DNA of 53,558 nt from an uncultured Muribaculaceae bacterium. Lineage in GTDB: Bacteria; Bacteroidota; Bacteroidia; Bacteroidales; Muribaculaceae. Every line of letters starts with the position of its first letter. Within the stretch, counting starts at the first letter, position 1. Below are positions 8,567 through 16,607 of this stretch, piece after piece. The stretch spans positions 1 through 53,558 of the forward strand of contig CAJUHM010000009.1 of assembly GCA_910586475.1 (NCBI GenBank). Reading direction: 5' to 3'. The notes under the pieces were generated by a model. The model had not been told where the DNA came from and ran no database searches. It worked only from the letters and a program-made list of their open reading frames with translations. A program made the position numbers and the translations under genes.

Positions 8567-9175
8567 ATGGTAAGTAAGACTCGAGAACGACTCATTGAAG
8601 TAGCAAAACAACTGTTCGCCTACAAAGGTGTCGAAAACACCACTATGAACGACATCGCTGCCGCCTCCGAGAAAGGGCGGCGGACGATCTACACCTACTT
8701 CAAGAACAAACGCGAGATCTACAACGCTGTCGTAGAGCAGCAAAGCAATCAGATCATTGACCGGCTCAAGAAGATTGTCTACTCTACCGAAATGTCATCT
8801 GTCGACAAACTGAGAAACTATCTTTTCGAGCTGTTCGACATAATCCACCAGTCATCGCCCCGTCATGATGGCTACAGACGCCTCCTGATGCGCGACCACA
8901 AACGGCTTTCCAAGATCTACCGCATCGCTTTCGACAAAGAGCGCGAGCTCTTCGGCGAACTTCTCCGGCAGGGAGTGGAAACGGGCGAATTCGATCTGGC
9001 CCAGGCCTCGCGACTACCGTCGCTCGTTTCGTGGATCATCGGATCAGCCTACTATCCGCCGGTCGAAGATCCGGACTGCGATCCGGACATGTCGGACAGA
9101 TACATTCAGAATCTAACAGATTTTGTGGTTACCGGCGTAACTGCCACCCACTCCAATAATCAATCAAAACAATAA
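8567..9175 (+). CDS. TetR/AcrR family transcriptional regulator
   Basis: DNA-binding regulator of about 202 residues. The N-terminal helix-turn-helix is typical: KTRERLIEVAKQLFAYKG, then TTMNDIAAASEKGRRTIYTYFKNKREIY. The rest is the helical ligand-binding and dimer domain. The frame stays open far upstream (to 8399), but the AT-rich upstream codons are non-coding in character. ATGs at 8540 (MLTIALPTF) and 8567 (MVSKTRER) are both possible, and I prefer 8567 because it begins right at the conserved helix. The stop lies 5 nt before fabG, so the two genes form an operon. This suggests that the regulator senses a lipid or fatty-acid signal and controls fatty-acid synthesis; that link is inferred from position only. 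Confidence 0.88.
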   Translation: MVSKTRERLIEVAKQLFAYKGVENTTMNDIAAASEKGRRTIYTYFKNKREIYNAVVEQQSNQIIDRLKKIVYSTEMSSVDKLRNYLFELFDIIHQSSPRHDGYRRLLMRDHKRLSKIYRIAFDKERELFGELLRQGVETGEFDLAQASRLPSLVSWIIGSAYYPPVEDPDCDPDMSDRYIQNLTDFVVTGVTATHSNNQSKQ

Positions 9176-9180
9176 CACCA

Positions 9181-9927
9181 ATGAAATTACTCGAAGGAAA
9201 AACAGCCCTCATCACCGGAGCTGCCCGTGGCATCGGAAAAGCACTCGCACTCAAATTCGCTGAAGAGGGAGCAAACGTAGCTTTCACTGACCTTGTCATC
9301 GATGAGAATGGCAAACAGACTGAAGCGGAAATAGCCGCTTTCGGCGTAAAAACAAAAGGATATGCATCGAACGCCGCCGACTTTGCGCAGACTGAAGAAG
9401 TAGTCAATAAGGTTAAAGAAGAATTCGGCCGCATCGACATTCTCGTCAACAACGCCGGCATTACGAAAGACGGCCTGATGATGCGCATGACCGAACAGCA
9501 GTGGGATGCAGTCATCGCGGTCAACCTCAAAAGCGCCTTCAACTTCATCCATGCCACTCTCCCGATCATGATGCGTCAGCGTTCGGGCAGCATCATCAAC
9601 ATGGCATCTGTCGTCGGCGTGCACGGCAACGCCGGTCAGTCCAACTACGCTGCCTCAAAAGCCGGTCTCATCGCTCTTGCAAAGAGCATCGCTCAGGAAG
9701 TCGGCTCACGCGGCATCCGCGCCAACGCCATCGCTCCGGGCTTCATTGAGACAGCCATGACAGCCGCACTCCCCGACAACGTTCGCGCCGAATGGGTTTC
9801 AAAAATTCCCCTTCGCCGTGGCGGACAGGTTGAAGACATCGCAAATGTCGCAACTTTCCTCGCTTCCGACATGTCGAGCTACGTCTCCGGCCAGGTCATC
9901 CAGGTCGACGGCGGCATGAACATGTAA
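9181..9927 (+). CDS. fabG: 3-oxoacyl-[acyl-carrier-protein] reductase
   Basis: Short-chain dehydrogenase of 248 residues that reduces 3-oxoacyl-ACP with NADPH in type II fatty-acid synthesis. Visible motifs are the Rossmann loop TGAARGIGKA near the N-terminus, LVNNAGITKDGLMMRM, catalytic Ser in INMASVVGVHGN, YAASKAG with catalytic Tyr and Lys, and the closing VSGQVIQVDGGMNM. The sequence is FabG-like rather than a generic SDR. It follows the TetR gene after 5 nt and is closed by a long hairpin. Confidence 0.95.
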   Translation: MKLLEGKTALITGAARGIGKALALKFAEEGANVAFTDLVIDENGKQTEAEIAAFGVKTKGYASNAADFAQTEEVVNKVKEEFGRIDILVNNAGITKDGLMMRMTEQQWDAVIAVNLKSAFNFIHATLPIMMRQRSGSIINMASVVGVHGNAGQSNYAASKAGLIALAKSIAQEVGSRGIRANAIAPGFIETAMTAALPDNVRAEWVSKIPLRRGGQVEDIANVATFLASDMSSYVSGQVIQVDGGMNM

Positions 9928-9961
9928 TCCACGACCTCTGCTACATAAGAATACAGACTGA

Positions 9962-9997
9962 AACGGTGTGCCGGAATTCGAATTCCTGCACACCGTT
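9962..9997 (+). terminator. Terminator after fabG
   Basis: Two nested inverted repeats: an outer 10-bp stem beginning AACGGTGTGC (9962-9971) pairs with 9988-9997, and the inside (9973-9986, GGAATTCGAATTCC) is itself a perfect palindrome. There is no long U-run, so efficiency is uncertain. Confidence 0.6.
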
Positions 9998-10044
9998 CGT
10001 CTGTTCGATAAAATTTCTTAAATATCCGGCGTCACTGAAAGAAA

Positions 10045-10076
10045 GTTGGTCAATAGAAAATTTTCTTGTAATTTTG
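10045..10076 (+). promoter_or_regulatory. Promoter of the DUF4290-rimM operon
   Basis: TAATTTTG (10069-10076) is a full -7 match, with GTTG (10045-10048) 20 nt upstream as a 3-of-4 match to the -33 element. Confidence 0.65.
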
Positions 10077-10157
10077 GGGTCTTATTTTAGAAACTGCCTG
10101 AGTTTCCCTCCAGGTACTCGGCACACGGATATTATTTCTGAAACCAACAGCCAGAAT

Positions 10158-10748
10158 ATGCTGACATACAACACTCAACTCAAGCCGATGCCCCTTCCCG
10201 AATATGGCCGCAACATCCAGAATATGGTCGACTACTGCCTAACTATACCCGACCGCGAAGAACGCACCCGCTGCGCTTATTCGATTCTGGCCACTATGGC
10301 GACCCTATTTCCCGAACTGAAAACAGCTCCGGCCGAATATAACCACAAACTCTGGGACCATCTCATGATCATGTCAGGCTTTCAGCTCGACATCGACTTC
10401 CCCTGCGAAGTGATCAGTGAGGAGAACCTCTATTCACGTCCTGAAACGGTTGCCTACAAATCTTCGTCAATGCGATTCCGCCACTATGGCCGAACGATCG
10501 AAGAAATGATAGCCCGCGCATGCGATATGGAGCCGTCAGAAGAACGCGACGAATTTGTGCGCCTCATAGCCTATCAGATGAAGAAACTGATGACTGGCTT
10601 CAACCCGGAGGCTGCCGACGACCGCCGTGTATTCAATGATCTTGCCATTCTCTCCCACGGAGAATTCCGACTCGATCCGGAAGAAGTCCGCCTGCGCGCC
10701 ATCATCGAACCCGCAAAGCCTGCCGGAAAGAAAAAGAAAAGGAAATAA
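10158..10748 (+). CDS. DUF4290 domain-containing protein
   Basis: A conserved Bacteroidetes protein of unknown function, 196 residues from the ATG at 10158 (MLTYNTQLKPMPLPEYGRN). Earlier in-frame codons run through the fabG terminator and the promoter, so they are not coding. The sequence is helical, with the family block LPEYGRNIQNMVDYCLTIPDREERTRCAYSI split over the first 50 residues and a second similar helical unit (HYGRTIEEMIARACDMEPSEERDEFV) later, which suggests an internal repeat. The C-terminus ends in a lysine-rich tail (AGKKKKRK). It has no signal peptide. Family members lie beside rimM or murA-type genes, as here, which hints at a role with ribosomes or RNA but does not prove it. 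Confidence 0.85.
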   Translation: MLTYNTQLKPMPLPEYGRNIQNMVDYCLTIPDREERTRCAYSILATMATLFPELKTAPAEYNHKLWDHLMIMSGFQLDIDFPCEVISEENLYSRPETVAYKSSSMRFRHYGRTIEEMIARACDMEPSEERDEFVRLIAYQMKKLMTGFNPEAADDRRVFNDLAILSHGEFRLDPEEVRLRAIIEPAKPAGKKKKRK

Positions 10749-10790
10749 AACGGAAGAAATCCCTTCCAAACCCCAACAAACATCAGCCAG

Positions 10791-11315
10791 ATGCTACACT
10801 CAACCGATATGATCCGCCTCGGACAGCTGACAAAACCCCACGGAATCAAAGGGGAGATGACAGCCACTCTCGACTATGACCTCGATCTCCTTGCTCTTAA
10901 ATGCATCGTGATTGAAATCGACGGCATTTTTGTGCCGTTTTTCCCGGAAATCGTCCGACCGAAATCGACAGAGACGATCATTCTTTCCGTCAGCGGAGTC
11001 AGTGATGAAAACGAAGCCAAAGAGCTGTGCGGCCACGACTACTACGCCTTGAATGACGACGTCGAGATCGACGACTCGCTCGATTCCTCAGGCGGCTACC
11101 TGTCGGACTTTATCGGCTTTTCACTCAACAACAGCGACGGAACGACAGCCGGCGAAATCATCGACTTCGACGATTCGACCGAAAACATCCTTTTCATCAT
11201 CCGATCGACCGACGGCAACCGACACCTGGTTCCTGTTGCCGAAGACCTCATAACCGAAATCGATCCGGAAGCGAAAGTCATAACAATGGATCTTCCAGAA
11301 GGACTCTTCGACTGA
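10791..11315 (+). CDS. rimM: Ribosome maturation factor RimM
   Basis: Protein of 174 residues that helps assemble the head of the 30S subunit. The N-terminal RimM domain starts IRLGQLTKPHGIKGEM and the C-terminal PRC-barrel domain includes LSDFIGFSLNNSDG and the NRHLVPVAEDLITEID segment. Both ATGs at 10791 and 10809 are possible; the core starts at residue 8. It follows the DUF4290 gene after 42 nt and probably shares its promoter. Confidence 0.92.
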   Translation: MLHSTDMIRLGQLTKPHGIKGEMTATLDYDLDLLALKCIVIEIDGIFVPFFPEIVRPKSTETIILSVSGVSDENEAKELCGHDYYALNDDVEIDDSLDSSGGYLSDFIGFSLNNSDGTTAGEIIDFDDSTENILFIIRSTDGNRHLVPVAEDLITEIDPEAKVITMDLPEGLFD

Positions 11316-11429
11316 CAAAAGCTACACACACGGCCAGTCGCCACCGCTCTCCCACCCCAACGCACCACTCAACTCACTCCTCAATGTTTGAAACGAATAC
11401 TCAAGACTAACCCTTCATTCTTGCCTGAT

Positions 11430-11756
11430 ATGAAAGAATTCGATGAATCAGCAGTACTAAAAGAGATGCGCCGCTCTCTCCCGGAAAACGTCAATTATTC
11501 CGACGATGATCTCCTCAACATTGTCGACATGATCTGGGACTACTATGAAATGAACGGCCTTCTGGACGTTGAGATCGAAAATGAAAAAGATTCTGACGAA
11601 GAGGAAATTGACATTGTCAGTGAACTAATTGACTACGCCAGACGTATGTTGAAGAAAGACAAGGCCTGCAAAGTCAGCCCCGACCATCTCGAAGCGCTCA
11701 TCAGCGCCGAGCTGGCCTACGAAGACGCTTTGGACGCCGAAATGCTTTCAGACTAA
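11430..11756 (+). CDS. Small acidic conserved hypothetical protein
   Basis: Unknown function. From the ATG at 11430 (MKEFDESAVLKEMRR) it has 108 residues; the frame is open to 11388, but those codons look less protein-like. It is very acidic (EKDSDEEEIDIVSE in the middle) and helical, with a conserved-looking WDYYEMNGLLD block and a RMLKKDKACKVSPDHLE segment. I recall similar short proteins in other Bacteroidales near rimM. No signal peptide, membrane segment or metal motif is present. Confidence 0.7.
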   Translation: MKEFDESAVLKEMRRSLPENVNYSDDDLLNIVDMIWDYYEMNGLLDVEIENEKDSDEEEIDIVSELIDYARRMLKKDKACKVSPDHLEALISAELAYEDALDAEMLSD

Positions 11757-11782
11757 ACAGTTACTTCATCCGCTTCCATCAC

Positions 11783-12442
11783 ATGAAACATCTGATCCTA
11801 ATCCTCGCCTGCCTGGCCGCCTGGCTCACTTCGTCAGCACAAACAGCCGAAAACCCCTATCCAGACTTTCTCGAAGAGGTGTTTATGGATATGGATTTTT
11901 CGGAAAACCTTGCGACTCCAAAAGTCCCGAAGGAAGCCAAGCCGGGAGTTGCCGCACGCATGAAATCGATTGCCGAGACCTTCAGCAAACGACTCCCCGA
12001 GGCAATGAGATCCGTCATCGGAACCCGTCTTGAACGCGACAATGAAGTGTTTGTCGTCACCTATCCCGCCGACGAGCTGTTCAACCCAAACGACACCCTT
12101 CTTTCAAAATACGCCGACCGTTCCCTGCAGGAACTGATTCCGCTGATGAAAGACCCCTACCTCTTCAAGGTCGTCTACAGCGTTAGCTGCGACAACACCG
12201 GCTCCGAAACATATCAGGGCGAACTGACCGATACCCGCATGAACAGCCTTTATGACTGGGTATGGAAAATGATCGACGCCAACAAGATCCCGGAGGAGAT
12301 GATAATCATCCCCGAAAGTCTTGCCGCGTCCAGACCCGTTGCCGACAACCTGACCCGCGAGAACAGACGGAAGAACCGGCGCATTGAGTTCTATTTCATC
12401 CCCGGGCCTAAGCTGATCGAAGAAGCATCTGGCAAAAAATAG
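11783..12442 (+). CDS. Secreted protein with degenerate OmpA-like C-terminal domain
   Basis: A 219-residue protein with a signal peptide (MKHLILILACLAAWLTSSAQ). Residues about 95-210 follow the OmpA peptidoglycan-binding plan: an LFNPNDTLLSKYADRSLQEL start, a strand (FKVVYSVSCDNTGSETYQGELTDTR split by the usual helix), SRPVADNLTRENRRKNRRIEFYF at the end. In classic OmpA domains the first strand is followed by GHTDNTG; here that is VSCDNTGS, so the Asp is kept but the His is lost. I infer a periplasmic protein that may bind peptidoglycan, with reduced certainty about ligand contacts. Confidence 0.7.
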   Translation: MKHLILILACLAAWLTSSAQTAENPYPDFLEEVFMDMDFSENLATPKVPKEAKPGVAARMKSIAETFSKRLPEAMRSVIGTRLERDNEVFVVTYPADELFNPNDTLLSKYADRSLQELIPLMKDPYLFKVVYSVSCDNTGSETYQGELTDTRMNSLYDWVWKMIDANKIPEEMIIIPESLAASRPVADNLTRENRRKNRRIEFYFIPGPKLIEEASGKK

Positions 12443-12475
12443 CCTCTGGCGGAAAGATATTTGAATCATTTTGAT

Positions 12476-12483
12476 TAATTTTG
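12476..12483 (+). promoter_or_regulatory. -7 element of the proS promoter
   Basis: TAATTTTG is a full match to TAnnTTTG and lies 44 nt before the proS start. No good -33 TTTG stands at the usual distance. Confidence 0.5.
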
Positions 12484-12527
12484 CATTAAAATTAGAACAA
12501 CCTCTCATTACCATATTAGTATAGAAA

Positions 12528-14009
12528 ATGGCAAAAGAATTGAAAGATCTGACCAAGCGGGCCGACAACTACTCGCAGTGGTACAATGACTTAGTTATAA
12601 AAGCTGATCTCGCCGAGCAGTCTGCCGTACGCGGCTGCATGGTAATCAAACCCTACGGCTACGCCATCTGGGAAAAAATGCAGCAGCAGCTCGACCGTAT
12701 GTTCAAGGAAACCGGCCATCAGAACGCCTACTTCCCTCTTCTGATCCCGAAATCATTCCTCAGCCGCGAAGCCGAACATGTTGAGGGCTTTGCCAAGGAA
12801 TGTGCCGTCGTAACCCATCACCGTCTAAAAAACGCTCCCGACGGCTCTGGCGTAGTCGTTGACCCCGATGCACGTCTGGAAGAAGAACTGATCATTCGTC
12901 CGACTTCCGAAACAATCATCTGGAACACCTACCGCAACTGGATCAACTCATACCGCGACCTCCCCATTCTTGTCAACCAGTGGGCTAACGTCATGCGCTG
13001 GGAAATGCGCACCCGCATGTTCCTCCGCACTGCCGAATTCCTCTGGCAGGAAGGCCACACCGCACACGCCACAAGAGAGGAAGCCGAAGAAGAAACCGTA
13101 AGAATGCTGAATGTCTATACCGAATTCGCTGAAAAATACATGGCTGTGCCGGTCATAAAAGGTGTGAAGACAGCCAACGAACGCTTTGCCGGCGCTCTCG
13201 ACACCTATACGATCGAAGCTATGATGCAGGACGGAAAGGCGCTCCAGAGCGGAACATCGCACTTCCTCGGCCAGAACTTCGCAAAAGCATTCGACGTAAC
13301 ATTCATCAACAAGGAAAACAAACCTGAATACGTCTGGGCGTCCTCATGGGGTGTGTCAACCCGACTGATGGGTGCGCTGATCATGACCCATTCCGACGAC
13401 AACGGCCTCGTTCTCCCGCCCCATCTTGCGCCAATCCAGGTTGTCATCGTTCCGATCTACAAAAACGCCGAACAGCTCGCCGCAATCAACGACGCTGTAG
13501 CTCCGATCATGAATAAACTGAAACAGCTCGGGATCAGCGTCAAATATGACAACGCCGAAAACCGCCGCCCGGGATTCAAATTCGCCGACTACGAACTCAA
13601 AGGCATACCGGTCCGTCTGGCACTCGGTGCCCGCGACCTCGAAAACGGCACTGTCGAACTTATGCGTCGCGACACCCTCGAAAAAACCACCCACTCGCTT
13701 GAAGGCATCGAAGAATATGTCAGAGACCTCCTCGAAGAGATCCAGGACAACATCTATCAGAAAGCTCTCAGACATCGCGAATCGATGACCCGCACCGTCG
13801 AGACCTACGAAGAGTTCAAGATCGAAATCGAAAAAGGCGGCTTCATTCTTGCCCACTGGGACGGAACGACTGAAACTGAAGAACTCGTCAAGGCAGAGAC
13901 TAAAGCAACAATCCGCTGCATTCCTCTCGACGGCGACAAAACCGAAGGCGTCTGCATGGTGACAGGCCGTCCGTCAAAGCAGCGTGTTATCTTTGCCCGC
14001 AGCTACTAA
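12528..14009 (+). CDS. proS: Prolyl-tRNA synthetase (class II, type without INS domain)
   Basis: Charges tRNA-Pro with proline. The 493-residue length and the lack of an editing insertion fit the eukaryote/archaea-like ProS used by Bacteroidetes. Class II motifs are visible: PYGYAIWEKMQQQLDRMF, the motif 2 loop WANVMRWEMRTRMFLRTAEFLWQEGHTAH, the QSGTSHFLGQNFAKAF block and the motif 3 arginine region (VSTRLMGALIMTHSDDNGLVLPP split over that segment). The anticodon-binding domain starts near IQVVIVPIYK, and the protein ends with an aromatic residue (RSY), typical of this type. It is monocistronic, with its own promoter and terminators. Confidence 0.96.
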   Translation: MAKELKDLTKRADNYSQWYNDLVIKADLAEQSAVRGCMVIKPYGYAIWEKMQQQLDRMFKETGHQNAYFPLLIPKSFLSREAEHVEGFAKECAVVTHHRLKNAPDGSGVVVDPDARLEEELIIRPTSETIIWNTYRNWINSYRDLPILVNQWANVMRWEMRTRMFLRTAEFLWQEGHTAHATREEAEEETVRMLNVYTEFAEKYMAVPVIKGVKTANERFAGALDTYTIEAMMQDGKALQSGTSHFLGQNFAKAFDVTFINKENKPEYVWASSWGVSTRLMGALIMTHSDDNGLVLPPHLAPIQVVIVPIYKNAEQLAAINDAVAPIMNKLKQLGISVKYDNAENRRPGFKFADYELKGIPVRLALGARDLENGTVELMRRDTLEKTTHSLEGIEEYVRDLLEEIQDNIYQKALRHRESMTRTVETYEEFKIEIEKGGFILAHWDGTTETEELVKAETKATIRCIPLDGDKTEGVCMVTGRPSKQRVIFARSY

Positions 14010-14055
14010 GCAGCAGTTTGAACTCATTCAACTCTGTTTCATTGAAGAGATCAAC

Positions 14056-14125
14056 CGGGTCGGCTGACACATGTCGGACCAACCCGTTTTCCAAGATTAA
14101 CCCGGGGTCAGTTTCGGCTGACCCC
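14056..14125 (+). terminator. Two successive hairpins after proS
   Basis: The first hairpin (14056-14086) pairs CGGGT with ACCCG, continues through GG/CC and CTGAC/GTCGG with one mismatch and one bulge, and is followed by TTTT. The second (14104-14111 with 14118-14125) is a perfect GGGGTCAG / CTGACCCC stem around TTTCGG. Together they make a strong double stop before the HU genes. Confidence 0.75.
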
Positions 14126-14154
14126 CTATTCATCTTTCCATACAAAAGAGGATT

Positions 14155-14430
14155 ATGGACAATCAAACCCTGATCGGACAATTATCTGAAACAACCGGCA
14201 TCCACAAAGACAAAATCAGCAACCTACTGGAATCTTTTGCCGAGACCGTCAGAGATTGCTGCAAAAAAGGACAACAGGTGGCAATCCCCGGATTCGGAAC
14301 TTTTCAGCCAGTCAAAAATGACGAATGGATTTCAACTGATCCCGAAACCGGTGTCCGCACTCTAATGCCCCCGAGTGTGGCAGTTGAGCTAAAAACCAGT
14401 GTCGTTCTTCGTAAAAAACTTCTCGGATGA
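14155..14430 (+). CDS. HU family DNA-binding protein
   Basis: A 91-residue histone-like protein of usual HU length. It shows the N-terminal helices (LIGQLSETTGIHKDKISNLLESFAETV), the GQQVAIPGFGTFQPV turn, and a DNA-arm region (DEWISTDPETGVRTLMPPSVAVELKTSVVLRKKLLG). The arm is less basic than in canonical HU (RNPRTGEEI... replaced by DPETGVRTL), so DNA binding may differ. Its stop overlaps the start of the next gene (ATGA), so the two HU-type proteins are made from one message and may form heterodimers; that last point is inference. Confidence 0.9.
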   Translation: MDNQTLIGQLSETTGIHKDKISNLLESFAETVRDCCKKGQQVAIPGFGTFQPVKNDEWISTDPETGVRTLMPPSVAVELKTSVVLRKKLLG

Positions 14431-15344
14431 GCACGAAAATACCTATCAGCAGACTCGCCTCACTGATCGCCGAAAAAACCGGATGTGACCCATCCGAAGC
14501 AGTTCAGTTCATAAAAGATCTCTTTATCATCGTTGAAGACCGTGTCTCAAAAGGAGAGGAAATCACCATTTCCGGACTTGGGACTTTCAGCAAATCCGCC
14601 GTCGCTGGCGAACCGATAGCCTATTGCCCCGACAAAGAATTCGCGGCAGAACTGAACGAGGACTTCTCGTCGTTCTGCCCGGTCACACTCCCACCCGAGT
14701 TCCCTGACGAAGAGCTTTCAGCCATCGGAACAGAGCCAGCGACATCAGCCCCCACAACCGAAGAAGAACATCAGGAAACAGAAGAAGGACATCAGGAGAC
14801 ACCGGACACCGCTGCCCCCGACACGGCATCGGACCAGACAAAAGCTCTGCCGACACCTGAACCCTCTCCGGAGATCATCTTGCCTGAAGATTCACCGTCC
14901 GCCGAAGAGCCGGCCTCCGGTCCCAGGCCTGTAGAAACAGCTGAAGAGCCGTCTGCCGCTGAAGAGACAGACGCTGCGGAACCTACAGAAAACAAAACCG
15001 TCGGACCGGCCAACGGCAGCGTGACGACCATCATGGAAGAGAAATCTGAGAGCCAATCTACATGCGACAGGACCGATGTCAGCCCCTCCGCTCCAACCGT
15101 CGATCTGTCGGCATCAGCTATAGAAGAAGCTGTGGAAAAAAAACCGAAGAAAGAGACCAAGGGGAATGACACCGCATGCATCCCCGAAGCCGTGGAAGAA
15201 TACGTCATCGTCCAGAAAAAGAAAAACTATTTCTGGCTCGGAATGCTCTTAGGACTGCTCCTCGGCTTTGCCCTCGGACTGATGGCCCTGTTCGCCTACC
15301 TCGTCCAGAACATGAAGATCAGTCTTGAGGATCTGATATTCTGA
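14427..15344 (+). CDS. HU-like domain fused to acidic linker and C-terminal membrane anchor
   Basis: A 305-residue protein. Residues 1-90 are an HU-type fold (ISRLASLIAEKTGCDPSEAVQFIKDLF, then GEEITISGLGTFSK); the DNA-arm region is short and not basic. Residues about 95-255 are a Glu/Pro/Ser/Thr/Ala-rich linker without repeats of fixed length, except for two short HQET units. Near the C-terminus a KKKNYF cluster precedes one long hydrophobic helix (about 270-292, GMLLGLLLGFALGLMALFAYLV), then a short tail. The lysines before the helix predict that the HU part is in the cytoplasm. The start overlaps the upstream HU gene by 4 nt (ATGA). The role is not known; a link between nucleoid and membrane is the natural hypothesis. 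Confidence 0.8.
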   Translation: MSTKIPISRLASLIAEKTGCDPSEAVQFIKDLFIIVEDRVSKGEEITISGLGTFSKSAVAGEPIAYCPDKEFAAELNEDFSSFCPVTLPPEFPDEELSAIGTEPATSAPTTEEEHQETEEGHQETPDTAAPDTASDQTKALPTPEPSPEIILPEDSPSAEEPASGPRPVETAEEPSAAEETDAAEPTENKTVGPANGSVTTIMEEKSESQSTCDRTDVSPSAPTVDLSASAIEEAVEKKPKKETKGNDTACIPEAVEEYVIVQKKKNYFWLGMLLGLLLGFALGLMALFAYLVQNMKISLEDLIF

Positions 15345-15502
15345 CATTCTGACCGTGCGTCGGGAATTTTAACTTAACTGTAACCGCGAAAGAACAGAAA
15401 AGAAGAAAACGCGACAACTTAAATTACTTTAATTATTCAAAAGGAATAACTTTAAATAGGTAATTTTAACACCAGATTTTACATTTCGGATGTTATAATA
15501 TT

Positions 15503-15510
15503 TAATTTTG
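15503..15510 (+). promoter_or_regulatory. -7 element of the moxR-bat operon promoter
   Basis: TAATTTTG, a full -7 match, lies in an AT-rich stretch 75 nt before moxR. The -33 region holds only weak matches (TTTC at 15484). The expected transcript start is near 15515, leaving a 70-nt leader. Confidence 0.55.
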
Positions 15511-15584
15511 CGATAGGAAACCGGCCCACCGGTTTCAACCTTCCTATAGTCAAACAACCACTACTATCATTCAACCCGATTATT

Positions 15585-16580
15585 ATGAGCACTACTGTCA
15601 ACATACGGGAACTTAACGAACTCGTAGCCAGTAAAAACAATTTCGTAAACCTTATCACTCAGGGCATGAATCAGGCCATCGTCGGCCAGAAACATCTTGT
15701 TGACTCTCTTCTCATTGCCCTTCTCGCTAATGGCCACGTCCTTCTCGAAGGCGTTCCGGGGCTTGCGAAAACTCTAGCTATCAAAACACTCGCACAGGTC
15801 ATAAACGCGAAATACAACCGCATCCAGTTCACTCCCGACCTGCTTCCCGCAGACGTGATCGGTACGATGGTCTACAGCGTCAAGAATGAGCAGTTCCAGA
15901 TCAAACGCGGCCCGATATTCGCCAACTTCGTCCTTGCCGACGAAATCAACCGTGCTCCGGCAAAAGTGCAGAGCGCACTGCTCGAAGCGATGCAGGAACG
16001 CCAGGTCACTATCGGCGAAACCACATTCGGCCTCGACGAACCATTCCTTGTAATGGCCACACAGAACCCGATCGAACAGGAAGGAACCTATCCCCTCCCC
16101 GAAGCCCAGGTCGACCGCTTCCTTCTGAAAGTAATAATCGGCTACCCCTCGAAATCTGAAGAGAAACTGATCATCCGTCAGAACATTTCGCCCGTCAGAA
16201 ATGAAATCCGCCCGCTTCTCGACCCTCAGGAAATCATCGAGGCTCAGGAAATCGTCAAAAACATCTATCTTGACGAAAAGATCGAACAATATATCGTCGA
16301 CATCGTCTTCGCAACCCGCAATCCGGCTGACTACGGACTGAAGGATCTCGCCGGAATCATCTCATGCGGTGCATCACCGCGCGCCTCCATCGGACTTGCA
16401 CGCGCAGCACGCGCTTATGCATTCCTCCGCCAGCGCGGCTATGTCATTCCGGAAGATGTCCGCGCCGTATGCCACGACGTACTCCGCCACCGCATCGGAC
16501 TCTCCTATGAAGCCGAAGCAAACAACATCACAGCCGACGAAATCATCTCTGAAATCCTTGACAAAGTCGAGGTGCCCTGA
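15585..16580 (+). CDS. moxR: MoxR-type AAA ATPase of the bat operon
   Basis: A 331-residue AAA+ ATPase. The MoxR Walker A variant GVPGLAKT, Walker B LADEINRAPAKVQSALLEAMQE (split at the catalytic DE), sensor region VMATQNPIEQEGTYPLPEAQVDRF and the C-terminal lid (GASPRASIGLARAARAYAFL) are all present. MoxR ATPases act as chaperones for von Willebrand factor A (VWA) proteins, here most likely BatA and BatB. It is the first gene of an eight-gene operon and has its own promoter. Confidence 0.95.
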   Translation: MSTTVNIRELNELVASKNNFVNLITQGMNQAIVGQKHLVDSLLIALLANGHVLLEGVPGLAKTLAIKTLAQVINAKYNRIQFTPDLLPADVIGTMVYSVKNEQFQIKRGPIFANFVLADEINRAPAKVQSALLEAMQERQVTIGETTFGLDEPFLVMATQNPIEQEGTYPLPEAQVDRFLLKVIIGYPSKSEEKLIIRQNISPVRNEIRPLLDPQEIIEAQEIVKNIYLDEKIEQYIVDIVFATRNPADYGLKDLAGIISCGASPRASIGLARAARAYAFLRQRGYVIPEDVRAVCHDVLRHRIGLSYEAEANNITADEIISEILDKVEVP

Positions 16581-16607
16581 TAATCCCCTTTAGGCTCTTT
16601 TGAAGTT

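Noticed and set aside
10000..10157. N-terminal extension of the DUF4290 protein
   Set aside because: It would read through the fabG terminator and the promoter of the operon.
15345..15584. A possible small gene or riboswitch in the leader of the moxR operon
   Set aside because: AT-rich sequence with a promoter but no start-stop frame of note and no strong conserved-looking fold.
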